Shown here one piece after another: positions 1 to 6,444 of a DNA stretch of 13,263 nucleotides. Under the pieces are notes generated by a model. The model was given only the letters and a program-made list of their open reading frames with translations, did no database searches and was not told the origin of the DNA. Numbering within the stretch: the stretch's first letter is position 1; every line of letters begins with the position of its first letter. The translations under genes and the position numbers were made by a program. This DNA is from Clostridia bacterium. Its GTDB lineage: Bacteria > Bacillota > Clostridia > Oscillospirales > CAG-272. The stretch is taken from NCBI GenBank assembly GCA_017504335.1, contig JAFVRI010000082.1:1-13263 (forward strand). The letters run 5' to 3'.

Positions 1-741
1 GTGGCGAGAATGAAGATTCTCGGCGCAAACGTGGTAGAGGTTACTCACGGTCTTCAAACGTTGAAGGAGGCAGTTGATGCCGCATTCGATGCATACAGTA
101 GAGAATATAAGGATTCGATCTATTGCATTGGTTCGGTTCTTGGCCCTCATCCGTTCCCCATGATGGTGCGTGATTTCCAAAGTGTGGTCGGTATCGAGGC
201 AAGAGAGCAGTTTATGGATATGACAGGACATCTGCCCAATGCCATTGTTGCTTGCGTAGGCGGCGGATCCAATGCGGCAGGTTTGTTTGCGGGATTTTTG
301 AATGATCCCGTGGATATTTACGGGATCGAGCCCTTGGGAAGAGGTCCGAAGCTGGGCGACCATGCCGCAAGCTTGAAATACGGTACCGAGGGAATCATGC
401 ATGGCTTCAACAGCATTATGCTGAAGGACGAGAACGGCGATCCCGCACCTGTATATTCGGTAGCGAGCGGATTGGATTATCCCTCTTCGGGACCCGAGCA
501 CGCATTCCTGCAGGAGATCGGACGTGTCAAGTATGACGTGATCGACGATGAGGAAACCATCGATGCCTTCTACAAGCTGGCTCGTCTGGAGGGTATCATT
601 CCCGCTATCGAAAGCTCCCATGCCGTTGCCTTCGGTATGAAGCTTGCCAAGACCATGGAACATGGATCTGTTCTCATTAACCTCTCGGGAAGAGGCGACA
701 AGGATATGGATTACGTAATCGAAAAATATGGAATGAGATAA
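1..741 (+). CDS. trpB: Tryptophan synthase beta chain (TrpB), C-terminal part
   Basis: TrpB is the PLP enzyme that condenses indole with L-serine in the last step of tryptophan synthesis. The 246 codons in view are roughly the C-terminal 60% of a protein usually near 390-400 residues. The gtg at the window edge is an internal valine codon, not the start, and the PLP-binding lysine lies upstream of the window. Family motifs are clear: GPHPFPMMVRDFQ (about residues 49-60), the phosphate-binding loop GGGSNA (87-92), SGLDYPS with the Asp equivalent to Salmonella D305 (159), ESSHA with the equivalent of E350 (204) and NLSGRGDKD with the equivalent of S377 (229). All catalytic residues visible in this part are intact. 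The gene ends just before a strong terminator, so no trpA follows it here. Identity is near certain; only the 5' end is missing. Confidence 0.97.
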   Translation: MARMKILGANVVEVTHGLQTLKEAVDAAFDAYSREYKDSIYCIGSVLGPHPFPMMVRDFQSVVGIEAREQFMDMTGHLPNAIVACVGGGSNAAGLFAGFLNDPVDIYGIEPLGRGPKLGDHAASLKYGTEGIMHGFNSIMLKDENGDPAPVYSVASGLDYPSSGPEHAFLQEIGRVKYDVIDDEETIDAFYKLARLEGIIPAIESSHAVAFGMKLAKTMEHGSVLINLSGRGDKDMDYVIEKYGMR

Positions 742-750
742 TTTTTTGGG

Positions 751-778
751 GGCTACACCGTTTTGGTGTAGCCTTTTT
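751..778 (+). terminator. Intrinsic terminator after trpB
   Basis: A 9-bp stem (751-759 GGCTACACC with 765-773 GGTGTAGCC) with a five-base loop is followed at once by five T residues (774-778). This is a textbook rho-independent terminator. Its T tract abuts the -35 box of the next promoter, so the two transcription units are packed back to back. Confidence 0.95.
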
Positions 779-779
779 G

Positions 780-808
780 TTGACTTTTAGATGAAAGCAT
801 GATATAAT
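780..808 (+). promoter_or_regulatory. Sigma-A type promoter of the B12 operon
   Basis: The -35 box TTGACT (780-785), a 17-base spacer and a perfect -10 TATAAT (803-808) with an extended TGA just upstream form a near-consensus housekeeping promoter. Transcription should start near 815, just ahead of the cobalamin riboswitch. A strong constitutive promoter fits control by the leader RNA rather than at initiation. Confidence 0.9.
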
Positions 809-820
809 AATAAGGATGTT

Positions 821-1044
821 CAGGGTGCTCCTCGGAGCTTCATAAGGAAACAGGTGAAAATCCCGTACGAGTGCGTCGCTGTGAGCGGATTCTTTGCAAA
901 ATAAGACGGCATAGCCGCATATGCCGGAACCATTGGATCTTATCCGAGAAGGGCTTATTTTGCTTGTGCCGCGCAGTCGGAAGACTTGCCCGAAGCGTTT
1001 CCGTGTGCCTCGCATACAGGCCTCAAGCAATTGACGGAAAAGCG
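821..1044 (+). promoter_or_regulatory. Cobalamin (AdoCbl-type) riboswitch with expression platform
   Basis: The leader carries the conserved parts of the cobalamin riboswitch in order: GGAAACAGGTGAAAATCC (846-863), the CTGTGA segment (879-884), the GCCGGAACCATTGG...TCCGAGAAGG peripheral stem-loops (about 923-952) and the B12-box-like AGTCGGAAGACTTGCCC (975-991). Downstream, a stem pairs 998-1004 with 1034-1040 and encloses a small hairpin (GCCT 1007-1010 with AGGC 1018-1021). The loop of that hairpin (CGCAT, 1011-1015) can pair with GTGCG at 871-875. That matches the L5-L13 kissing loop by which this RNA class senses ligand. No U-tract follows, so control may be translational, acting on the AGGAG site at 1067-1071. 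That last point is inference. The family call is firm; the exact 5' boundary is approximate. Confidence 0.93.
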
Positions 1045-1066
1045 ACATCAAAAAATAAAATATGAT

Positions 1067-1071
1067 AGGAG
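1067..1071 (+). promoter_or_regulatory. Ribosome binding site of the DUF4430 lipoprotein gene
   Basis: AGGAG lies 9 bases before the ATG at 1081 and supports that start over the in-frame ATG at 1093. It is the likely target if the riboswitch acts on translation. CTCCT at about 829-833 in the 5' part of the leader could pair with it, but I could not test whether that fold competes. Confidence 0.6.
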
Positions 1072-1080
1072 AAAAGGAAC

Positions 1081-1482
1081 ATGAAAAAAAGCATGAAAAC
1101 TCAAATTTTTTCCTCGCTTCTCGTTCTGATCCTGCTGTTTGCGGCAACGGCATGCTTGGTAACGTCCTGCGATAAAAATGATCCTCAGGAGGGGATCAAG
1201 AAATTCACCGTGGAGGTGTTCTTTGAGAACGGAGACGTAAAGACGTTCCAAGTCGAATCCGACAAAAACACGGTTGGTGATGCCCTTGTGGAAGAAGGAC
1301 TGATTTCCGGTGAAGACGGGACATACGGTTGGTTTATCACCACGGTGGACGGTGAATATCACAAGTATGAAGAAGACGGAAAATATTGGGCGTTTTATAT
1401 CAACGGTGAATATGCATCTGCCGGCGTAAGCTCGACCAATCTGGAAGATGGTGCCACATACGCATTTAAGGCGGAATCATAA
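1081..1482 (+). CDS. DUF4430 (transcobalamin C-terminal-like) lipoprotein
   Basis: A 133-residue predicted surface lipoprotein. Residues 1-8 are basic, 9-24 form a hydrophobic signal segment, and LVTSC ends in the likely lipidated Cys30; Cys25 (ATAC) is a less likely alternative. The mature part is one small domain of the DUF4430 type (PF14478), which resembles the C-terminal beta domain of transcobalamin and intrinsic factor. Visible hallmarks are TVGDAL (64-69), GWFITTVDG (83-91), YWAFYINGEYASAG (102-115) and LEDGATYAF (121-129). The transcobalamin resemblance is family knowledge. Its position directly below a cobalamin riboswitch and 5 bases before an ECF S component supports a role in capturing a corrinoid outside the membrane and passing it to the transporter; that role is inference. 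It lacks the large alpha/alpha-barrel domain of animal B12 carriers, so any binding must rest on the small domain alone or on the partner protein. Confidence 0.88.
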   Translation: MKKSMKTQIFSSLLVLILLFAATACLVTSCDKNDPQEGIKKFTVEVFFENGDVKTFQVESDKNTVGDALVEEGLISGEDGTYGWFITTVDGEYHKYEEDGKYWAFYINGEYASAGVSSTNLEDGATYAFKAES

Positions 1483-1487
1483 GATTC

Positions 1488-2048
1488 ATGAAAACTAAAA
1501 CAATTACCCTGGAAAAGACGAGGCAAATGATCGTTTTTTCCATGCTTGGAACCATTATGTTTGTTTCCAAGATCGTCATGGAGGCGCTTCCCAATTTTCA
1601 TTTGGTAGGTGCCTTGGTGATGATTTATACGTTGGTCTATCGAACACGCGCGCTGATTCCGATCTACGTTTATGTTTTTTTGACCGGATTGTACGGCGGA
1701 TTTCAGGTTTGGTGGCTTCCGTATCTGTACATCTGGACAGTGCTTTGGGGAATTACCATGCTGCTTCCCAAGCGAATGCCGATGAAGATTGCGATTCCTG
1801 TATATGTAGCGGTCTGTACGTTTCACGGACTATGCTACGGAATCCTTTATGCCCCTGCGCAGGCATGGTTTTTCGGTTTGTCATGGAAGCAAACGGTGGC
1901 GTGGATCGTGGCGGGATTCCCATTTGACGTGATGCACGGCATCGGAAACTTCATTGTCGGATTTTTGATATATCCGCTCTCCACACTTTTGAAGAAATTG
2001 GAGAATAGAACGGGAAGATCCGACAAAATTGTGAAAACAAACAAATAA
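1488..2048 (+). CDS. ECF transporter S component, probably for cobalamin
   Basis: A 186-residue, very hydrophobic protein with about six predicted membrane segments (roughly residues 14-33, 37-53, 55-73, 78-94, 100-124 and 137-168) and a basic C-terminal tail. Size and layout fit substrate-binding S components of energy-coupling factor importers, which work with a shared EcfA-EcfA'-EcfT module; no such module is in the window. Segments such as GGFQVWWLPYLYIWTVLWG (70-88) and the YAPAQAWFFGLSWKQ region (about 124-138) resemble clostridial S components found beside B12 genes. Location under a cobalamin riboswitch and next to the DUF4430 lipoprotein makes a CbrT-like corrinoid S component the best call, but substrate is inferred from context. 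The ATG is 5 bases after the upstream stop, with only a weak AAGG (1468-1471) before it, so translational coupling is likely. Confidence 0.8.
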   Translation: MKTKTITLEKTRQMIVFSMLGTIMFVSKIVMEALPNFHLVGALVMIYTLVYRTRALIPIYVYVFLTGLYGGFQVWWLPYLYIWTVLWGITMLLPKRMPMKIAIPVYVAVCTFHGLCYGILYAPAQAWFFGLSWKQTVAWIVAGFPFDVMHGIGNFIVGFLIYPLSTLLKKLENRTGRSDKIVKTNK

Positions 2049-2096
2049 AACATGGAATTTCAATAGAAATTTGACGGCAAAATTCTGCATTTTTTG

Positions 2097-2125
2097 TTGA
2101 CTTTGAGAGAAGGATATGATATAAT
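2097..2125 (+). promoter_or_regulatory. Sigma-A type promoter of the purine operon
   Basis: TTGACT (2097-2102), a 17-base spacer and TATAAT (2120-2125) with an extended TGA make a near-consensus promoter; transcription should start near 2132. Together with the T tract before it, it matches the B12-operon promoter at 28 of 35 positions without gaps. The region 2049-2096 between the S-component gene and this promoter holds only weak AT-rich hairpins. Confidence 0.9.
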
Positions 2126-2155
2126 TTATTTGTATGAAAATGCAAAATTGAAAAG

Positions 2156-2228
2156 CCTCTCGTAACCGGCGGAACCGGTGGAAATAACCACGAAGGAAGC
2201 GAGGGGAAATAACGCCGACCGCCTGGGC
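2156..2228 (+). promoter_or_regulatory. ZTP riboswitch (pfl motif)
   Basis: The RNA has the two-part ZTP aptamer. P1 pairs CCTCTCG (2156-2162) with CGAGGGG (2200-2206), with one G-U pair. Inside it are the conserved GGCGGAACCGG segment and a P2 hairpin (GTGG 2178-2181 with CCAC 2188-2191), followed by GAAGGAAGC. The 3' half has the hallmark GCCGACCGCCTGGGC (2214-2228). CCGCC at 2219-2223 is perfectly complementary to GGCGG at 2168-2172, giving the class-defining pseudoknot. This class binds ZMP/ZTP, which builds up when 10-formyl-THF is short, and usually turns on purine and one-carbon genes. Here it precedes an operon with both 10-formyl-THF-dependent purine enzymes. Confidence 0.95.
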
Positions 2229-2274
2229 AAACCTTGATTGTGTTAGGAGAGGTTTGCCCTTATGTTTATATTTT
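2225..2274 (+). terminator. Attenuator hairpin overlapping the ZTP aptamer
   Basis: GGGCAAACC (2225-2233) pairs over 9 bp with GGTTTGCCC (2251-2259) around a 17-base loop, followed by a U-rich but interrupted run (2260-2274). The first four bases of the 5' arm are the GGGC that closes P3 of the aptamer. Ligand binding should therefore block this hairpin and allow read-through into purE, as in known transcriptional ZTP switches. The T tract is weaker than usual, so some leakiness is likely. The mechanism is inferred from the overlap. Confidence 0.8.
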
Positions 2275-2295
2275 CTGCAGACGAAAAAAGATAAC

Positions 2296-2300
2296 GGAGG
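2296..2300 (+). promoter_or_regulatory. Ribosome binding site of purE
   Basis: GGAGG lies 5 bases before the ATG at 2306. It decides the start: the frame is open back to a TTG at 2234, but that stretch lies inside the attenuator hairpin and has no ribosome site. Confidence 0.85.
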
Positions 2301-2305
2301 ATAAT

Positions 2306-2803
2306 ATGAAAAAAATCGGTATTCTTATGGGAAGCGACAGTGATCTGCCTGTTGTACAAAAGGCAATCGACACATTGAAGGAATTTGGCGTGCCCTTTGA
2401 GGTGCATGTTTATTCCGCACATCGTACTCCTGCGGAGGCAAAGACCTTTTCTGCTGGAGCAAGAGCCAACGGATTCGGCGCGATCATTGCGGCAGCGGGT
2501 ATGGCTGCACACCTTGCGGGAGCAGTGGCGGCAAATACGACTCTGCCTGTGATCGGAATTCCCGTTAGCTCGAAGTATTTTGGTGGAATGGACGCGCTCT
2601 TATCCACTGTACAGATGCCCTCCGGTATGCCTGTTGCAACCGTTGCCATCGACGGCGCAACCAACGCGGCACTGCTTGCCATTCAGATGCTTGCCATCGA
2701 GGATGCACAGCTTGCCGAGAAGCTGGACGCAAAGCGAAAGGCGGGAGCAGAGGCGGTTCTCGCGAAAAATATGAACATCGAAAAACAATTTAATCAAGCA
2801 TAA
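2306..2803 (+). CDS. purE: 5-(carboxyamino)imidazole ribonucleotide mutase (PurE, class I type)
   Basis: A 165-residue cytoplasmic enzyme that forms CAIR in purine synthesis. Motifs run in family order: GSDSD (9-13), SAHRTP (37-42, with the active-site His39), AAAGMAAHLAG (62-72, the form of the usual AGGAAHLPG loop seen in clostridial proteins) and LLSTVQMPSGMPVATVAI (99-116). SAHRTP and the AAHL loop fit class I, which converts N5-CAIR made by PurK; class II enzymes have SAHKT and a different loop. No purK is in the window, so it must lie elsewhere, or the enzyme relies on spontaneously formed N5-CAIR or on AIR and CO2. It is the first gene after the ZTP leader, and purM follows after 12 bases. 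Confidence 0.97.
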   Translation: MKKIGILMGSDSDLPVVQKAIDTLKEFGVPFEVHVYSAHRTPAEAKTFSAGARANGFGAIIAAAGMAAHLAGAVAANTTLPVIGIPVSSKYFGGMDALLSTVQMPSGMPVATVAIDGATNAALLAIQMLAIEDAQLAEKLDAKRKAGAEAVLAKNMNIEKQFNQA

Positions 2804-2815
2804 AGGAGAAGAAAC

Positions 2816-3853
2816 ATGAAGAGTTACAGTGAAAGCTATAAGGCAGCAGGTGTTGACATTACCGCGGGATATAAGGCAGTTGAGCTGATGAAGTCTCACA
2901 TTGCCAGAACCATGACAAGCGGTGTGGTTTCCGATATCGGAGGCTTTGGCGGTTTGTTTGAACTGGATATTGAGGGAATCAAGAAGCCTGTTCTGGTTAG
3001 CGGTACTGACGGTGTTGGTACCAAGCTAAAGCTTGCGTTTTTGATGGACAAGCATGATACGGTCGGTATCGACTGTGTTGCGATGTGTGTCATTGACATC
3101 ATTTGTTGTGGAGCAAAGCCTCTGATTTTCCTGGATTACATTGCTTGCGGAAAGAATGTTCCCGAGAGAATTGCCGCCATCGTTTCCGGTGTTGCTGAGG
3201 GATGTGTTCAAGCAGGATGCGCACTGATCGGCGGTGAAACTGCCGAAATGCCCGGATTCTATCCTGAGAACGAATACGATCTGGCTGGATATTCCACCGG
3301 TGTTGTAGATAAGTCCAAGATCCTGGACAACAAGGCTATCGTTGAAGGGGATGTGATCATCGCGCTTCCTTCCAGCGGTGTACACTCCAACGGTTTCTCT
3401 CTTGTCAGAAAGGTATTCGATGTTGAAAAGAATGACATTAAGGTTCCTTGCGCCGAACTCGGAGGAAAGTCGGTAGGAGAGGTTCTTCTGACCCCTACCA
3501 AGATTTACGTAAAACCCATGCTTGACCTCTTCGAGAAGGTTACGGTCAAGGCTGTTTCCCATATCACGGGTGGCGGATTTTACGAGAATATTCCGAGAAG
3601 CATTCCGAAGGGATATTCTGCGAAGATCGAAAAGAGCAGCGTTCGTGTGCTTCCTATCTTCGATTTGATTGAGAAGACCGGTAAGGTGGACAACAGAGAC
3701 ATGTTCAATACCTTCAACATGGGTGTCGGCATGAGCATCGTGGTTTCCAAGAACGATGCAGATCGCGCTCTTGAGGTTCTTCACGCAAACGGCGTGGATG
3801 CTTACATCATTGGTGAGACAGTGAAGTCTGACGAAGGTGTGATCCTTTGCTAA
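2816..3853 (+). CDS. purM: Phosphoribosylformylglycinamidine cyclo-ligase (AIR synthetase)
   Basis: PurM closes FGAM to AIR using ATP. The 345 residues match the family length. Visible motifs are GTDGVGTKLKLA (63-74, nucleotide site), GGETAEMPGFY, SSGVHSNGFSL and HITGGGFYENIPRSIP in the C-terminal domain, all of the PurM/PurL/ThiL/SelD superfamily. The ATG is preceded by AAAGGAG (2802-2808) at a 7-base distance. One oddity is MCVID at 90-94, where most family members have MCVND or MNVND: the Asn before Asp94 is Ile here. The product feeds PurE, encoded directly upstream. Confidence 0.97.
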   Translation: MKSYSESYKAAGVDITAGYKAVELMKSHIARTMTSGVVSDIGGFGGLFELDIEGIKKPVLVSGTDGVGTKLKLAFLMDKHDTVGIDCVAMCVIDIICCGAKPLIFLDYIACGKNVPERIAAIVSGVAEGCVQAGCALIGGETAEMPGFYPENEYDLAGYSTGVVDKSKILDNKAIVEGDVIIALPSSGVHSNGFSLVRKVFDVEKNDIKVPCAELGGKSVGEVLLTPTKIYVKPMLDLFEKVTVKAVSHITGGGFYENIPRSIPKGYSAKIEKSSVRVLPIFDLIEKTGKVDNRDMFNTFNMGVGMSIVVSKNDADRALEVLHANGVDAYIIGETVKSDEGVILC

Positions 3854-3883
3854 GGCGGTCTCCAATCGAATAGGAGAGATGAG

Positions 3884-4513
3884 ATGAAAGAAAAAGGTAC
3901 AGTAAGGATTGCGGTTTTTGTTTCGGGAGGCGGAACGAATCTCCAGGCGTTGATTGACGCGGAGCGAGCAGGAATCATTACGCACGGAAAAATTAGTCTT
4001 GTCGTTTCCAATAATCCGAATGCGTATGCCTTGACCCGCGCGGAAAATGCGGGGATCGATACGGTGATCATTCCCGGAAAGGAATTGACACAAGATGCGT
4101 TTGAGACAAAGCTGATTGAAACGCTGGAAGAGAATAAAATCGACTTGATCGTATTAGCAGGCTTTATGAAAATCCTCAGCCATAACTTTACGAGAAGATA
4201 TCCGGAGCGGATTCTGAATGTGCATCCGTCCCTGATCCCCTCTTTTTGCGGCAAGGGATTTTACGGATTGAAGGTCCATGAGGAAGCACTGCGCTACGGA
4301 GTTAAGGTGACGGGAGCTACTGTTCATTACGTGAACGAGATTCCCGATGGCGGAGAGATCATTCTCCAAAAAGCGGTTGCCATCAAAAAGGGTGAAACCG
4401 CCGAGAGCCTTCAGCAGAGAGTAATGCGCCAGGCGGAATGGATTATTCTGCCCAAGGCAGTTGAATTGGTCTCCAAAAAAATTAGTACAGAAGGAAAGGA
4501 AATCGGTCAATGA
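3884..4513 (+). CDS. purN: Phosphoribosylglycinamide formyltransferase (10-formyl-THF dependent)
   Basis: PurN transfers a formyl group from 10-formyl-THF to GAR, the third step of purine synthesis. The 209-residue protein has the N-terminal GGGTNLQAL loop (15-23) and the catalytic set N112, H114 (in NVHPSLIPSF) and D155 (in PDGG), equivalent to E. coli N106, H108 and D144. AGGAG (3872-3876) is 7 bases before the ATG. The 30-base gap after purM is the longest in the operon. Its TGA overlaps the next gene's ATG in an ATGA junction, so the two are probably translationally coupled. It is one of two folate-using enzymes in the operon, which ties it to the ZTP sensor. Confidence 0.97.
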   Translation: MKEKGTVRIAVFVSGGGTNLQALIDAERAGIITHGKISLVVSNNPNAYALTRAENAGIDTVIIPGKELTQDAFETKLIETLEENKIDLIVLAGFMKILSHNFTRRYPERILNVHPSLIPSFCGKGFYGLKVHEEALRYGVKVTGATVHYVNEIPDGGEIILQKAVAIKKGETAESLQQRVMRQAEWIILPKAVELVSKKISTEGKEIGQ

Positions 4514-5229
4514 GTATTTATGATATTTCCGATATGGGAAAGGTGCTGAAGTCGAATACCTACCCCGGAAGAGGAATTGTGATTGGTAAGTCTGCGGACG
4601 GTAAATATGCGGTTACCGCATACTTCATTATGGGAAGAAGCGAAAACAGCCGAAACCGCGTCTTTATCGAAGAGGGAGAAGAGGTCATTATTCACCCCTT
4701 TGATGCTTCTAAGGTAGAGGATCCCTCCTTGATCATCTATTCTCCCATCCGTAAGTATGAAAAGAATCTGATTGTTACCAACGGAGATCAGACCGATACG
4801 GTCTATGATGGATTGGTAGAGGGCAAGAGCTTTGAGGAAGCACTTCGCAGCCGTTGCTTTGAGCCGGATGCACCCAATTTTACACCCAGAATCAGCGGCA
4901 TAATGACCTTCGCGGAGGGTGACTTTACCTATAAGATGAGCATTCTTAAGAGTGCGGATGAGCAGGGAAGCGCATGCAACCGTTACACCTTTGAGTATGC
5001 TCCGATTTGCGGTCTCGGTCATTTCCTTCATACCTATAACTGTGATGGAAATCCGATTCCCACCTTTACAGGTGAGCCCGAGCGCGTTGCTATTCCTAAT
5101 GACATTGATGAGTTTGCAAAATTGCTTTGGAACAATCTGAATGAGCAGAATAAAATTTCTCTGTATGTTCGTTATATCGATCTGGCTACTGAGAAGATCG
5201 AGAACCGCATGATCAATAAAAATATTTGA
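4510..5229 (+). CDS. purO: PurO-like IMP cyclohydrolase
   Basis: A 239-residue protein of the IMP cyclohydrolase PurO family (PF07826), which closes FAICAR to IMP in many archaea. The N-terminal block YPGRGIVIGKSADGKYAV (18-35), followed by GRSENSRNRVF (42-52), matches the PurO pattern of GR...G, then RS...NR, in the four-layered cyclohydrolase fold. It is somewhat longer than the roughly 200-residue archaeal enzyme. It has no similarity to the MGS-like cyclohydrolase domain of bacterial PurH. Its neighbour is an AICAR formyltransferase lacking that domain, so together they replace bifunctional PurH. It starts inside the purN stop codon, with AAAGGA (4495-4500) upstream, and ends 8 bases before the next gene. 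Family assignment is confident; activity is inferred from family and context. Confidence 0.9.
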   Translation: MSIYDISDMGKVLKSNTYPGRGIVIGKSADGKYAVTAYFIMGRSENSRNRVFIEEGEEVIIHPFDASKVEDPSLIIYSPIRKYEKNLIVTNGDQTDTVYDGLVEGKSFEEALRSRCFEPDAPNFTPRISGIMTFAEGDFTYKMSILKSADEQGSACNRYTFEYAPICGLGHFLHTYNCDGNPIPTFTGEPERVAIPNDIDEFAKLLWNNLNEQNKISLYVRYIDLATEKIENRMINKNI

Positions 5230-5237
5230 GGTGTACC

Positions 5238-6422
5238 ATGAAGGAATTTGAATTGAAATACGGTTGTAACCCCAACCAAAAGCCTGCAAAGATCTATATG
5301 GAGAACGGCAAGGATCTTCCCATTGAGATCCTTTGCGGCAGACCCGGATATATCAACTTTTTGGACGCCTTTAACAGCTGGCAACTGGTGAAGGAGCTGA
5401 AGGAAGCAACCGGATTGCCTTGTGCAACCTCCTTCAAGCATGTCAGTCCCACTTCCGCAGCGGTAGGACTTCCACTGTCCGATGTGTTGAAGAAGGCTTG
5501 CTTTGTTGATGATATTGAAGGCTTGGATAAATCTCCTCTGGCTTGCGCATACGCAAGAGCAAGAGGAACTGACAGAATGTCATCCTTCGGTGACTGGATT
5601 GCGCTGAGCGATGTTTGTGATGTCACCACCGCTCTTTTGATCAAGCGAGAGGTTTCCGACGGCATTATTGCTCCCGGCTATACCGATGAGGCGCTGGAAA
5701 TCCTGAAGTCTAAGAGAAAGGGCAACTACAATATCGTTAAGATCGACGAGAATTACGTTCCCGATCCTACCGAGACCAAGCAGGTATTTGGAATTACCTT
5801 CGAGCAGGGAAGAAACAATTTTGAGATCAACCGCGCGCTTTTGGCAAATGTTGTAACCGAAAACAAGGATCTCCCCGAAAGTGCGATCCGTGACCTTATG
5901 ATCGCCCTGATTACCTTGAAGTACACCCAGTCCAACTCGGTGTGCTATGCCTATGACGGACAGGCGATCGGTGTAGGAGCAGGACAGCAGTCCAGAATCC
6001 ATTGCACCAGACTTGCGGGAAATAAGGCAGATATTTGGCATCTGAGACAGCACCCGAAGGTGTTGGCACTTCCTTTCTTGGATACGCTGGGACGTCCTGA
6101 CCGTGACAATACCATTGATGTGTATATTTCCGACGAGAGCGATGATGTATTGGCAGAGGGCAATTGGCAGAAGTATTTTACGGTTCGTCCCGAGCCTCTG
6201 ACCGCTGAGGAAAAGAAGGCATACCTTGGAGCGATCAACGGAGTTGCTTTGGGAAGCGACGCATTCTTCCCCTTCGGTGACAACATTGAGCGCGCAAGAA
6301 AGAGCGGTGTTACCTATGTTGCTCAGCCCGGTGGCTCGATCCGTGACGACAATGTCATTGAGGCTTGTAACAAGTACAATATGGCAATGTGCTTTACCGG
6401 TATGAGACTGTTCCACCATTGA
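5238..6422 (+). CDS. purH: Stand-alone AICAR formyltransferase (PurH C-terminal domain homologue)
   Basis: This 394-residue enzyme formylates AICAR (ZMP) to FAICAR with 10-formyl-THF. It aligns only with the transformylase part of PurH and lacks the roughly 200-residue N-terminal cyclohydrolase domain. The catalytic Lys-His pair is present as SFKHVSP (K67, H68). Further family signs are GAGQQSRIHCTRLAG in the middle, DAFFPFGDN, AQPGGSIRDD and the terminal MRLFHH. The ATG at 5238 follows GAGGTG (5228-5233); a TTG four codons earlier overlaps the purO stop and is less likely. Because ZMP is its substrate, this enzyme draws down the ligand sensed by the operon's riboswitch. I used purH for the transformylase domain only. 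Confidence 0.95.
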   Translation: MKEFELKYGCNPNQKPAKIYMENGKDLPIEILCGRPGYINFLDAFNSWQLVKELKEATGLPCATSFKHVSPTSAAVGLPLSDVLKKACFVDDIEGLDKSPLACAYARARGTDRMSSFGDWIALSDVCDVTTALLIKREVSDGIIAPGYTDEALEILKSKRKGNYNIVKIDENYVPDPTETKQVFGITFEQGRNNFEINRALLANVVTENKDLPESAIRDLMIALITLKYTQSNSVCYAYDGQAIGVGAGQQSRIHCTRLAGNKADIWHLRQHPKVLALPFLDTLGRPDRDNTIDVYISDESDDVLAEGNWQKYFTVRPEPLTAEEKKAYLGAINGVALGSDAFFPFGDNIERARKSGVTYVAQPGGSIRDDNVIEACNKYNMAMCFTGMRLFHH

Positions 6423-6444
6423 TTCATGAAGGAGAAGGCTTGAC

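Noticed and set aside
677..1153. Minus-strand and plus-strand open frames across the trpB-DUF4430 gap (including 871-1065 plus)
   Set aside because: They overlap the terminator and the cobalamin riboswitch, whose RNA motifs explain the sequence better; the products have no known features.
2056..2095. Possible terminator after the S-component gene
   Set aside because: The hairpins there (AATTTC 2056-2061 with GAAATT 2066-2071, and a 3-bp GCA/TGC stem before the T run) are too weak to call.
2234..2305. N-terminal extension of purE from a TTG at 2234
   Set aside because: It would be encoded inside the attenuator hairpin, has no ribosome site and no similarity to PurE; the ATG at 2306 has GGAGG before it.
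3026..4093. Open frame of 355 codons on the minus strand opposite purM and purN
   Set aside because: Same codon-register shadow; the sense strand encodes clear PurM and PurN motifs.
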